Of a stretch of 64,000 bases of DNA, positions 48,601 to 57,889 are shown piece by piece. How positions within the stretch are numbered: the stretch's first letter is position 1; each line of letters begins with the position of its first letter. A model generated the notes under the pieces. The model made no database searches, was not told the origin of the DNA, and worked only from the letters and a program-made list of their open reading frames with translations. The position numbers were made by a program, and so were the translations under genes. The DNA lies in NCBI GenBank assembly GCA_911728435.2, contig OU452202.1:15541135-15605134 (forward strand). Direction: 5' to 3'. The stretch comes from Apoderus coryli. Lineage: Eukaryota; Arthropoda; Insecta; Coleoptera; Attelabidae.

Positions 48601-51600
48601 GTCAAAAATGTTTTTGATACTAAACCATCCAACGAAGTAATACCTTGGCCTTATAACTTACTACCCAAATTAAAATATTGCCAGATCACATCGGTAGATG
48701 TTGAAAGAACTTTTTCTTTGTACAAACATATTTTTACAGACAGAAGGCAAAAACTTTTATCGGAAAATTTTGAAAAATATATCGTTATAAATGCATTTTA
48801 TACTATTTCAGATTAAAAATTTTACCTATTATATTTTTCTTTTAATTTTACTTAAAATAAATAATTTTTGTAAGAGTCGGCGTTTCTTTATTTCCATTTT
48901 TCTATGTTATATTCAAGGCATATAATTGCATATTTTGACAAATAAATGCATATTGTTGCATATTTCAAAGAAAAACTATGCATATATATGCGCATATTTT
49001 AACTGAATTGACGTGCATATATTCCGCCCTTTAATAATAACATAGTGTATATATCTGGTTATATATTATTATATATTGTTAGGTTTAGATTCACCAGTTG
49101 ATACTTTAAGGTTAAGCTCACTTCGCGAAATCGGATGCTTTGTTTTTGAGCATTGAGCAGGAGGAGATCTTTTATAATTCCGTATCTGGATTCATTGATA
49201 ATGTTTTTAGGACAGCGATTCTCTAATGAAAATCTGCCAGCCTAAGAGTTGTTTTCATTATACCCTAATATATTTCTTGCTTTACCATTTGCTGAGTTTT
49301 AACAAAAGTTAAAATCTTTTGTGACCACTACAACTTAAACGAGATTTTGGCTCAAGTATGGTATAATCTATGGTAAGAAAAAAAAAATCAGATTCGGAGT
49401 TAAAAGAAATTGAACTAGTTAAAGAAGCGCAATCTTCTTATTCAGGCAATAAACAAGCGCCAAATTTCACTCGCGCAACCTTGCACTACCTGTACAATAG
49501 AAAGATCATTCAGCACCTTTCGTCGGTTAAAAACTTGGTTACGGTTATCAATGTTGTGTGACTTTGCATGATGAGCGTCCATCGAAAAAGAGTTTTAAAC
49601 GCGAATGATTAGTTTGAAAAAGAAATTTTGTCCAAGCTTAGCCAGAATTCTAGAAAGTTAATGCTAAAATAAAATACTTATGAGAGAGAGATGTTGGCAA
49701 TAGGATATAATGGAGTTGTTACTTCTTGTCCGGCCATCGTTAGTGAACTGTGTTTCACCCGGCATATTGCCTGTTCACGCTAGGTGTCGCCAAAAATATC
49801 TCTCTCTCAATCAATTCTCGTGCTAGTATAAGCTCTTTGTAAATGTTGGAAATTTAGGTCACACTGCCTGCCGATCACCACTGATGAGTCGTGGATCGAC
49901 GAAACGGCCGTCTGGTGGAAGCATGGTAGTGTGAAATAAATTTCCAACATAACTTAAAGTCTTGTTGCTTTATGTAACAAGCAATTCTTAAATAAAGCCT
50001 CCCTGCTAGGGGATTCGGGCGCATCTAGTGTTGGCAATAGGATATAATGGAGTTGTTACTTCTTGTCCGGCCATCGTTAGTGAACTGTGTTTCACCCGGC
50101 ATATTGTCTGTTCACGCTAGGTGTCGCCAAAAATATCTCTCTCTCAATCAATTCTCGTGCTAGTATAAGCTCTTTGTAAATGTTGGAAATTTAGGTCACA
50201 CTGCCTGCCGATCACCACTGGTGAGTCGTGGATCGACGAAACGGCCGTCTGGTGGAAGCATGGTAGTGTGAAATAAATTTCCAACATAACTTAAAGTCTT
50301 GTTGCTTTATGTAACAAGCAATTCTCAAATAAAGCCTCCCTGCTAGGGGATTCGGGCGCATCTAGTGTTGGCAATAGAATATAATGGAGTTGTTACTTCT
50401 TGTCCGGCCATCGTTAGTGAACTGTGTTTCACCCGGCATATTGCCTGTTCACGCTAGGTGTCGCCAAAAACATCTCTCTCTCAATCAATTCTCGTGCTAG
50501 TATAAGCTCTTTGTAAATGTTGGAAATTTAGGTCACACTGCCTGCCGATCACCACTGATGAGTCGTGGATCGACGAAACGGCCGTCTGGTGGAAGCATGG
50601 TAGTGTGAAATAAATTTCCAACATAACTTAAAGTCTTGTTGCTTTATGTAACAAGCAATTCTTAAATACTTATGAGTTACGAACCCAACATTTGTTTTGA
50701 TAAATTTTTTATGTTAAGACGAGTTTCCTCGTTGCCTTGCTCCACCATGGGGAACACCCTGGCTACGCTCATGACGAGTTCGATTCAATATTTTTTTTGT
50801 TATACTATACCGCATACTCCCAAACACCTGATAACTGAATGTGTTGGCATTCGCGAAGAGTGCTTAAATTTACCATCCCTGACACCATACAAGCTCTCAC
50901 TTGAAACAAATTTCAAGGATTCAAGACACACGATAGATCTTCAGGTCGCAGTGCTTCAGACAGCCCTATTTAATTTTAATTTTACAATACAGTGGAGTGG
51001 AGAGTATTACGATCTCTGGATGGTACTTTGACAAGCAACAATTTCTAATGATCACATTTTTTTTTGTAGATTAGAACTTCCTGTCCGCAGCTCGCCTACA
51101 CCAGACACAGTTCCAACTAGTCCCAATAGACCATCATTCTTACCTATTTCAGAACCAGTTCCTGTTCCAACGCAGCGAGAAGCATTCAAACTGCTGTCAC
51201 AAAGCAAAAAAGATGTTGCGTCTTCGGCAGAGGTAAAAATATATTTATTGTAGTTGGAGTTTTTCAATATATTTTCAAAAATAAAATTAATTTATAGGCT
51301 TCCGGCAGTGTGCCAAGATCACAGCCTATCACGATGAAACGGCCACCAGATAGGCAGTTGAGCAACGATATTGATATTGCATCGCTTACACCGCCTTCTG
51401 TAAGTTTTATTTTTTACTATCAATATACATGATCTGTCCCATAAATATCCGACCCTCGTTCCTGACTTCGTCGAAGAACATCCGAGCGACCTCTGTGGGT
51501 ATGTCCGTAACAACTGGGTCGGTAATTACGGATTACCGTACAGGTGCCAGAAAGGAGCGGATTAAAATTTCGACTGATGCCCATTCAACTAGGTTGGTGG

Positions 51601-54600
51601 AAGCCGCAAAAGACCCATTAGGAAAATGGAATCAGTACTTCAACAGGCCACATGATCAATAAAGAATGGTACCTTACGGACGATCGAAACAAATGTGCCC
51701 TGAATCCCATTCCGAATACATACTTGGTGAAATGGTCAGTCATATGGGGATTACTTGGAAAGACGCCACATACCAGATCACTAAAATCAATACCAAAAAA
51801 GCGGACTAATGGCTACAGGTCCGATATTTATGGGGCAGAACTATTACAGCAGGAATTACCTCATAACTGTTTTGTAAATATAGTTATTTTGTTCGAAACT
51901 CCATTATATTAGTTATATTTATGCAAAAGGTACAATATCTGATCGGTACTCCACCAGTAGGCAGCCGGAGACGATCCACCAGTAGCAGTATTTGTGACAC
52001 TTCACCTCCACCCAATGTCTGGACGGTGTCTCCGACATCCGCTCGGAGTATACGCAACAATTCACCTCTAAGAGCCCCACCTGGTAATTTTTATTGTGCT
52101 CTTTTAATATAAATTTGATTGCTAACACTTGTTTTTGTCAGATTTAACTTCACCGTTGTTCAAAGGTACCTTAGCCAGGGTACCAATGCTCAGTAGTCCG
52201 AATTTGAGCGACAACAACAATTTGGGTAAATCACCAATTATTCCATTTGGTACGCGAGCTGTCCCTCTTCCGGAGTTATCCGGGCTGAGCAACTATCAGA
52301 ATTTAATCAAAGAGAGAGTGTCCGATGACCACAGCAATCTTTATCCGTTTATGACACCAGAGTTACCAGAGGAAACGCTTTTAGGAGTAATATCACTTCA
52401 TTATTTTGCAGTAATTTATTCACTTATCAATTTTCAATTTCAGAAAGAACACAACGAAACATTGGCTAAGATTAATTTTGTCCTGGCACTCAGCAATTGT
52501 ATTCTAGATTTGGCCGCTAAACGATCTAGCCCAGTATTCAGTGCTCTTTTGACTAATTTTGTATATAGACGCAACTCCCACGACGATACTCAACCAACCA
52601 CTGAGTTAGAGAGATGTACGGAACAGGTTGTGTTATTAGTCCGAGTTCTACAACTATTGAGTTCCGGATTGAAGTTGGCTTCAAAAGAATTTGCATCGGG
52701 ACATTTATGTCCCAGTACGACTGTGAAAAATGGTATGGATATTACTTATTTACTTGCCTAACAGGTTTACACCCAATTACAAGACAATTTAACAAATGCT
52801 CAGATACAATGACTGAATAATATTACCTAATACATCATCATAAAACATATTCATACATAATGCAACACAAGCATCAAAACCGCATACACAAAAAAAAAGA
52901 CCCAAATCAAAACCAGACCCAAAACCCCAGAAAAAAATACAATATAAAATATAAATATAACAATTGCATATATATATATATATATGTATATAACTTAAAT
53001 ATTATTAAGATACTAGGGATTAAAGTAAGGTTTTTAAGGCGTTTGATATCGTTTCCTATATACTCCCAACCTTGTTGCAGTGTGCTTAGGCACCGTGAAG
53101 TTGTTGCTCCAAACTCTGCAGAGGACTAAGCACTGGTTAAAAGGTTTTACACGTCAGGTTTGGATAGGTAATGCTATGGTTATGTTTTGTGATAGAAAGT
53201 TCCTGGGGATGGATTCGTCTGTACACAATTTAAGTTGAATACACTGTATTACAATTCGCTTTTATTTTTTTCTCAGTATTCTTAAAGTAACCAACTCAAC
53301 CCGACGTGAATACTCAAATATGGAAATTTGATTTCATTCAGAAAGTGTTCAACTTCTCTCGTCTGTTTCATCACTAAATACAAAATCTTTCCCCCCTGTC
53401 TTGTTTGACGTATTTAAGTTCCAATACGTTACTAATATGAGTATTTAGTTGCTGTAGCTGTGAGTATTTCTCCGCCATTCATTGAGACAGTGCATACTTG
53501 GGAGCAAAAAATTTGTTCGTTGATTATCACGTATATTTATGTAAAGTTAGTAAAAAACAGTCTGAATCGAGTGGTTCCGGAATCCTTCTTCTTTATATTA
53601 GGTATGTTTGTAATTATATCCATGATCTAGTGATTTTTGACACTTTTTCGTCGGAAAAAGAAAGAACGTTGCAAATTCTTCTTCTTCATCACGTTTCTTT
53701 AGCATTTTATGGACCCAAAAACGTCTTTTCCTCGTTTTACAATATTTGTTCAACTTTACTTGCTCTTCATCTAATATTAGCGCAATTACATACAACATAT
53801 CTTTTCACAACGCCAGAAGAAACTTCTAATGAATCCGACGAAAGCGTATAGCACTGTGCATTGCCGTTGCCTATCCGCTTCCTTGCATTTCTAATGATAA
53901 TCGGCCTTTACAAGGAGAAAAGACACATGTATTAAATTTTATGTTTAATTTTTATTTTTGCTGGATTGGTATTTACTATTATTTTGCTTTTCAGTTGTAT
54001 CGACTTTAAATGCGAAATTCCGTTCAACATTGACTGAATGCAAACGGTTAAACAGCTCTGGTTTGTTAAAGCAAATCGGTACAACTAATATAATTGCTGA
54101 TAAAATTATCTACAATTATGCTATCCACATGGTAAGTAATAAATTATTATTAAAAATACAAGAATAAATTTAAATCTTCGTATGATAAATCTCCCTGTGT
54201 ATGGTGTGTTTTCTTCGTGTGTTTTCATAATACCAGATAATGCCTAAAATGTATGTAATTGCATTAGCAATAATGAATATTTTCTAGTGTCGAAGAGCAG
54301 CTCTTGATGAATTATTTGGGAACCCGGCCGAATGTTTTCAGGGATACCAAACCGCTCAGATATTGTTGCATAGCTTGGCCCAACAGATCCAGAATCCACA
54401 AGATAAGATGCTATTAACCAGATGTAAGTATAAATTCAGAATTACGAATTAAATCAAATCTACACAGCGGTTTGCCTTTAATATTGAATTATTATAAACA
54501 ATATTGTTGTTGATTTTTCACCGAACGCACAACAATGATTATTAGTAGCAGCTTGCTTTTCCGAGAATGTCTTTTGAACAGGGCCCGCTCTAGCCTTCAT

Positions 54601-57184
54601 GTCACCCCGGACAAACAGACAATTTGCCGCCAGTTTTTTTAAACGAAATAAAAATTATGTTAAAATCATTTATTTAAAAAAATATATGTAATACATAATA
54701 AACATTTAAAAAGGGGAAAACTTAAAAGTGCTTGTACATATAAGGTGCATTTTTATTAATAATAATAAATTGTCTAAAATTATGGAAAACAATTTGTTAC
54801 ATTACATAATCCAGTATGCTGCTCATGAAGGCGAAGTCTAGCTCAACAACCCTCAAGAACAGCTAAATATAAAAAAATTAGCACATAAGCAAAAATCTCA
54901 CAGAAGTTATGAAACAATAAATAGCACATCGAAACACAGTCCATCCCAACGAGAACAACTCATATACACATTTATAATAAGTAATGAGAGGAAAAGGCCC
55001 AAGCCAACTTAAAGTGTATTAACGTTTCTGTCCTAGGAATGTTTTATATAAAAATTTAAACTTATTCCTATTATTGGACCGGGCGAAGGCTATCGAGTAA
55101 ATTATTATAAAATTTGATCGCATTATAGGTAAAGCTTCTCTGAAAAGGAGCCGTATGGTGATGCGGCATAGTAAGTCTATTATTAAAATGGTGTATATTT
55201 AGACTATGAATATTACTTCGTTTTATTAATTTAGCCCTAATTGGATCAGGGCTACACGAATTGTTCAAAATATAGAGTACAAAATTGCCAAGATGAAGCA
55301 AACGACGGCGCTCCATAGTGAGCTAACTCATAGCACGAAAAGTGTGTGATATATGGTCATACTTTCTTAAACCATTGATAAACCTAATCCTGTCAATGCA
55401 ATCAAGAAGCGGCCCATAAATAAAATCGCAATAATTAAAGTTAGATAAAACCAAAGATTCACATAAATATTAATATTTCAAACCATAGAATGAGTTTTGT
55501 ATTAATCTTGTTACATAATCACATCTGAAATCAGTATCCAAGAGAATACCTAAGTTCTTAGCAGATTTCACAAACTGTACAGCTTTATCATCTATAACGA
55601 CCCTAAAATTGTGAAGTAGAAAATGAGTATTGATTTTGCTTCCAAAAGGCAACATATAAGATTTAGCAGGGTTTAAGTGCAAGTTATGCTCCTTAGACAG
55701 CAAGAATATATTATCCAGGTCGGAATTAAGTTTACCTAGAGCTCCCTCGTAATCGCCAGTGCTAAATGAACAATAAATCTGTGTATCGTCAGCATACGCA
55801 TGCCCGGAACAAAAACTTAAAAGTTATCAAAACAATTTCAAATTCTTTTCAGACGTATTAATTTATATAATTAATCAGACAAATAATGTCCAATACAGAT
55901 AATTTTTGAACTAAGAAAAACCACTGATGATGAGGTTTATGACCTCGAAACATGTATGGTGCTGGCTGTTAAATTGAATTATATGCGTTATTTTGTGGAG
56001 TAGACGTGTTTCATTCATATCATCTACACTCCTCGTACGAAATGGATTATTTTGCAAAAAAAAAACTCAAAGATTTCAATATGTCAGATGTGTAAATTAG
56101 AAATATCAGAAGATCTAATACTGAACCTTGTGGAACACCAGACGTAAAGTATTATTGATATACTTATATTATATGAAGAAAGCACACAAAATTATTGCAT
56201 AACCAAACAGACAAATTTTACATTCTATAAAAATATAACTATAAAATAAAGGAACCTAAAGGAAATGTTTCTTTCTAACTTTGATTTCCGCAAATGTTTT
56301 TACTACATCTTTTAAGTTAACTTGATCAGTAATTTGCGTTGTAGTTGAATGTAAAAAATTCTTAATCAATTTTCATTTGGAAAAACTTTCTCCCCTTGCA
56401 ACAGTTACTGGTATAGACACCAATACTCTTAAGGAAACACTTAAGTTTGGGGCACAATTTAACATTGTTATTAATTTTTTAGGGCTTTCTTTTTTGCTCA
56501 TAAGTCCAGACACTGCACAAATTTCTTCTGCTAATTCTACACCATTAATATCAACAGAATCACCGTAAATTAAAATACTTTTTCTACGACTGTCTTTAAA
56601 TGCCTTTATTATATGTTCAATCATGATTTGAAAATGTAGTACATTGTAATGCTGTTTTTCATTTACCCGTGCGTAACAAATATTTCCCACTAGTTGCCTA
56701 GGAAATATTTATTACGCACGGGTAAATTTCCTGGTAATGACAAAAGTAGCGTCGGCCATGAAAAATCACCATAGCAACGCCGACAATACAAACACATCAA
56801 ATTGACAGTTTAGGTATTTATAATTAAAGTATTTCGCTAATTTCAAAACACAAAAATAGTGATAGTGAATACAGTTTAACACCACATAGTCAATTTAATA
56901 CTTCTAACTTATCGTATTTAGGCTTTATTTATGTCATTTCATGTTCGTTGCACAATATAAAATTATGAACATCTTACGTTTTCTGTCGCAAATGCAAAAT
57001 TACCATAATGAAAACGAGGTTTTAGTTATTATTGAAACATTATTGCTGTATTTAGATCCATGAAGTTCTTAATTAATTTATATAATAATTGTACATTTCT
57101 TTTACTATAGACAAAGATGCTGTGGAAAAAAGATTGTTCCTCCTTCAGAAGAAAGGCGTAATCATTGCAGCAGATCCTAATTAA
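30631..57184 (+). CDS. Atg1: Autophagy-initiating kinase Atg1 (ULK1/2)
   Basis: Ser/Thr kinase that starts autophagy with Atg13, FIP200 and Atg101 partners. Seventeen exons give 801 residues: 30631-30723, 30821-30997, 42279-42366, 42435-42563, 42906-42979, 43043-43203, 44829-44980, 46615-46731, 47059-47173, 51070-51232, 51298-51399, 51930-52083, 52142-52386, 52444-52732, 53995-54131, 54288-54423 and 57111-57184. All phases agree. Kinase landmarks are [45 protein letters not shown] and [17 protein letters not shown] Ser/Pro-rich linker (residues about 290-555) follows, then the C-terminal tandem MIT-like domain beginning [12 protein letters not shown], as in ULK1, which docks Atg13. Intron 13 (57 bp) has no stop and preserves frame. 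Introns hold a whole antisense gene and many mobile elements. The AATAAA is at 57632. Confidence 0.95.
31555..36621 (-). CDS. Nested antisense single-pass membrane protein
   Basis: Six minus-strand exons lie wholly inside Atg1 intron 2: 36621-36572, 34619-34568, 34371-34158, 33399-32344, 32209-31985 and 31649-31555. They give 563 residues with continuous phase. A short hydrophobic start, [17 protein letters not shown], looks like a signal peptide. A ~90-residue N-terminal module with three cysteines follows ([25 protein letters not shown]), ending in a basic LRKRDVED that could be a furin-type site. The large fourth exon encodes ~350 residues rich in Thr, Glu, Val and Ala with no fold, resembling an extracellular stalk. 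One transmembrane helix ([19 protein letters not shown]) and a ~55-residue basic tail (KRKRRANSQ) complete it. No family was recognised. It is probably a cell-surface or secretory-pathway protein. Confidence 0.82.
35803..36107. repeat. 305-bp inverted repeat carrying hammerhead motifs
   Basis: Two arms of about 150 bp face each other. The outer ends are ATTTAACCGGGAATGAAAGT and its complement, and the centre reads GTGAATACTCGTATCTATGC and its complement. Each arm contains a hammerhead-like core: well preserved on the plus strand at 36010-36052, and on the minus strand near 35905-35860 with CTGATGA changed to TTGATGA. The paired arrangement resembles terminal repeats of Penelope-like elements. 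It sits in Atg1 intron 2, upstream of exon 3 of the nested gene. Confidence 0.75.
36009..36052 (+). ncRNA. Hammerhead ribozyme motif, Penelope-like type
   Basis: CTGATGA is at 36014-36020. Stem II pairs GGAGCT (36022-36027) with AGCTCC (36031-36036), then GAAA is at 36037-36040. A minimal stem III (A40-T45, C41-G44) precedes the cleavage-site triplet GTT (36044-36046). Stem I pairs TACCA (36009-36013) with TGGTA (36047-36051). One extra T separates the core from stem II. It is on the plus strand, so in sense with Atg1. In-cell cleavage is not shown. Confidence 0.6.
37010..37065 (+). repeat. Decayed hammerhead-repeat fragment
   Basis: CCGATCACTAGTGATGCGTC followed by GTAGATCGACAAAAC aligns with the hammerhead region of the 337-bp unit at 49.7-50.7 kb (CCGATCACCACTGATGAGTC, GTGGATCGACGAAAC). 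The core has lost C3 and A9, and GAAA is now AAAA. Stem II (GTCG/CGAC) is kept. Downstream sequence diverges. Confidence 0.6.
37480..37740 (+). repeat. tRNA-like SINE-type repeat, copy B
   Basis: GTGGCGTCATTGATAGTGCG is followed by a perfect box B, GGTTCGAATCC, then an A+T-rich body ending TTGTCGGGAGAGTTTTAGGG and a T run. It is the plus-strand counterpart of copy A (10100-10445). An inverted piece of the same family (CCAGAGCTG...ACAAAACCCTCTTTGA) lies just left at 37340-37375. It is in Atg1 intron 2. Confidence 0.65.
38770..42240. other. Atg1 intron 2 distal part, repeat debris
   Basis: No gene was seen. Mariner-type ends occur near 38781 (ACAGGGTACCC), 40502 (ACACCCTGTATAC) and 40748 (AACACCCTGTTGG). 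About 39080-39113 and 41929-41962 carry the same ~34-bp sequence in opposite orientation (AAGATTAATCTACACAATAG in the first). All are probably transposon relics. Confidence 0.5.
43470..44762 (+). mobile_element. 5'-truncated non-LTR retrotransposon (LINE)
   Basis: It reads with the Jockey/CR1-like reverse transcriptase motifs [26 protein letters not shown] and the catalytic YADDTSLVV, then [15 protein letters not shown]. After a frameshift near 43980 comes the C-terminal domain ([42 protein letters not shown]), with a stop near 44498. Another frame change lies near 43590. The 3' end is AATAAAGTTATTACTATTATT. It is truncated and dead, and sits in sense in Atg1 intron 6. Confidence 0.85.
46195..46560 (-). 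mobile_element. Reverse-transcriptase fragment of a LINE
   Basis: The minus strand shows a worn catalytic box ([12 protein letters not shown]), then [20 protein letters not shown] and [12 protein letters not shown], the order seen after the YADD motif in Jockey-like elements. Short and without ends, in Atg1 intron 7. Confidence 0.75.
47463..49033 (+). mobile_element. hAT transposon with internally deleted transposase
   Basis: Perfect 20-bp terminal inverted repeats, TAAAGGGCGGAATATATGCA and its complement, are bounded by ATAATAAC on both sides (47455-47462 and 49034-49041), an 8-bp hAT target duplication. Both subterminal regions are dense in TGCATAT/ATATGCA. A start at 47829 ([18 protein letters not shown], then FCKVCAK) looks like a BED-type finger beginning. 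It breaks near 47950. A 273-residue frame at 47995-48816 then carries the middle and the C-terminal dimerisation region ([20 protein letters not shown]). The catalytic N-terminal part is missing, so the copy is non-autonomous. It sits in sense in Atg1 intron 9. Confidence 0.92.
49875..49918 (+). ncRNA. Hammerhead ribozyme, unit 1 (intact core)
   Basis: Stem I pairs TCACCA (49875-49880) with TGGTGG (49913-49918), the last pair being a wobble. CTGATGA is at 49881-49887. Stem II is GTCG (49888-49891) with CGAC (49897-49900) and loop TGGAT. GAAA is at 49901-49904. Stem III is the self-complementary ACGGCCGT, and the cleavage triplet GTC ends at 49912. Stem III is very short and may need pairing between two neighbouring units. 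Confidence 0.85.
50212..50255 (+). ncRNA. Hammerhead ribozyme, unit 2 (mutated core)
   Basis: It has the same fold as unit 1, but the core reads CTGGTGA (50218-50224): the invariant A6 is G at 50221. Stems and the GTC site (ending 50249) are kept. Loss of A6 is known to abolish hammerhead cleavage, so this unit is probably inactive. Confidence 0.82.
50549..50592 (+). ncRNA. Hammerhead ribozyme, unit 3 (intact core)
   Basis: CTGATGA is at 50555-50561, stem II GTCG/CGAC, GAAA at 50575-50578 and GTC ending at 50586. Stem I again pairs TCACCA with TGGTGG. Cleavage here and in unit 1 would release a 674-nt dimer, because unit 2 lies between them. Confidence 0.85.
50672..51031 (+). mobile_element. 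Possible LINE C-terminal fragment
   Basis: A 119-residue frame contains [20 protein letters not shown], which resembles the histidine/cysteine motif (C-P-HC...HLL-EC-...R) after the RNase H domain of some non-LTR elements. Upstream catalytic parts are absent. It ends just before Atg1 exon 10. Only this motif supports the call. Confidence 0.4.
52387..52443 (+). other. Atg1: 57-bp stop-free Atg1 intron 13
   Basis: The donor GGA/GTAATA and the acceptor TTTCAG/AAAGAA leave the protein reading [16 protein letters not shown], matching ULK1 at this site. The 57 bp are a multiple of three without a stop, so retention would insert 19 hydrophobic residues at the edge of the C-terminal Atg13-binding domain. 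Confidence 0.75.
53598..53860 (-). mobile_element. Harbinger-type transposase N-terminal fragment
   Basis: The minus strand carries ALILDEEQ and [19 protein letters not shown], the order found at the start of many PIF/Harbinger transposases (D-EEE-, RRFWVH-, KKR-E-GEF). No catalytic domain follows. It lies in Atg1 intron 14. Confidence 0.7.
54660..55830 (-). mobile_element. 3' part of a LINE (reverse transcriptase to tail)
   Basis: Minus-strand frames give [12 protein letters not shown] (catalytic box), [20 protein letters not shown] and [15 protein letters not shown]. After breaks comes the C-terminus at 55316-55071 ([19 protein letters not shown], ending [10 protein letters not shown]). 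About 400 bp of 3' untranslated sequence follows. Stops and frameshifts make it dead. It lies antisense in Atg1 intron 16. Confidence 0.8.
55920..55960 (+). ncRNA. Hammerhead ribozyme motif, Penelope-like type
   Basis: CTGATGA is at 55924-55930, and stem II pairs GAGGT (55932-55936) with ACCTC (55942-55946). GAAA is at 55947-55950, a two-pair stem III closes over AT, and the cleavage triplet GTA ends at 55956. Stem I pairs ACCA (55920-55923) with TGGT (55957-55960). One extra T lies before stem II, as in the 36009-36052 motif. No Penelope protein was recognised nearby. Confidence 0.6.
56290..56690 (-). mobile_element. hAT transposase C-terminal pseudogene
   Basis: The minus strand reads [20 protein letters not shown] followed by RGESFSK, the hAT dimerisation motif (family: IPVTVASAERSFSKLKLIK). 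It continues after a stop with [13 protein letters not shown] and later [12 protein letters not shown]. The upstream 60 residues match the helical region of ZMYM1-like hAT proteins. It belongs to a different hAT group from the element at 47463-49033. Confidence 0.78.
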
Positions 57185-57631
57185 TAACAACATTCTATTA
57201 ATAAGTACAAATATTACGTATAAACAATAACTATTATCTGATTCTTTTAACATTTGTATACATACTGTAACAAAAAATGACAACATTATAATAGTTATTC
57301 TAAGCAAAAAAACTACCTATATAAATCGATAGTATTTTATTTGTGATGATGTTTATCTTCATTTTTGTTTTGTGTTTAATTTGTTCGAAAAATATACCAT
57401 TTTAATATTAATTTGTTAGTTTTAAGTTAATTTGTTTAATTACTTATTTGACTGTTCTAGATTTTTAATTAAAATAATTCCAATTATGTGTCGAAAGTAA
57501 AATTTAAATGTTGAAAAAAATAGATCTGTATTATTATGAACTAATGAATTTTTGGTGACTATTCATTTTTTATGATAGTAGTAACGTTTAGGATTAAATT
57601 TAAATTAATATAGTTTTGTTTGCTAGTATTC

Positions 57632-57637
57632 AATAAA
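57632..57637 (+). terminator. Atg1: Atg1 polyadenylation signal
   Basis: AATAAA lies about 450 bp after the Atg1 stop, followed by a T-rich downstream element (TGTTTCTTCC, then GTGTTTCATTTTTTTG). It is the best candidate for the Atg1 3' end. Confidence 0.6.
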
Positions 57638-57889
57638 GGTAATGTTTCTTCCATTATTAGTGTTTCATTTTTTTGACCAATAAAAACGCAATTATGTATT
57701 GTTATTGATTTTGAAATGGATTGGTGGATTATAAGTGCAGTTTAATATATAGAAAGAAATCTACGAAGCCTAATACCCTAAACCCAACCAACATTTCCTC
57801 TATGAGAAAACGTTTACTCAACTCCATGCACGCGGGCAATATCACCTAATAAGAGGCTGCGGCCAAAAGCCTGATAATTGTTGAGTTAA

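Larger units (their letters stand above)
49685..50663 (+). mobile_element. Tandem 337-bp hammerhead repeat (retrozyme-like)
   Basis: About 2.9 head-to-tail copies of a 337-bp unit: GTTGGCAATAG starts at 49693, 50030 and 50367. The whole is flanked by AAATACTTATGAG on each side (49672-49684 and 50664-50676), a 13-bp target duplication implying insertion through RNA. Each unit carries one type I hammerhead fold, and cleavage sites lie exactly 337 bp apart (after 49912, 50249 and 50586). The unit has no coding frame. This matches the described retrozymes: short tandem non-coding retroelements whose RNA self-cleaves into monomers and circularises, probably mobilised by Penelope-like machinery. 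It sits in Atg1 intron 9, in sense. Related copies are at 13741-14330 and 37010-37065. Confidence 0.88.

Noticed and set aside
51429..51912. Two overlapping frames in Atg1 intron 11
   Set aside because: Composition is somewhat protein-like, but they do not match Atg1 and no family was recognised. The flanking exons join without them.
52964..52990. TA microsatellite as a possible regulatory or origin site
   Set aside because: A simple TATATA run in an intron, with no further structure.
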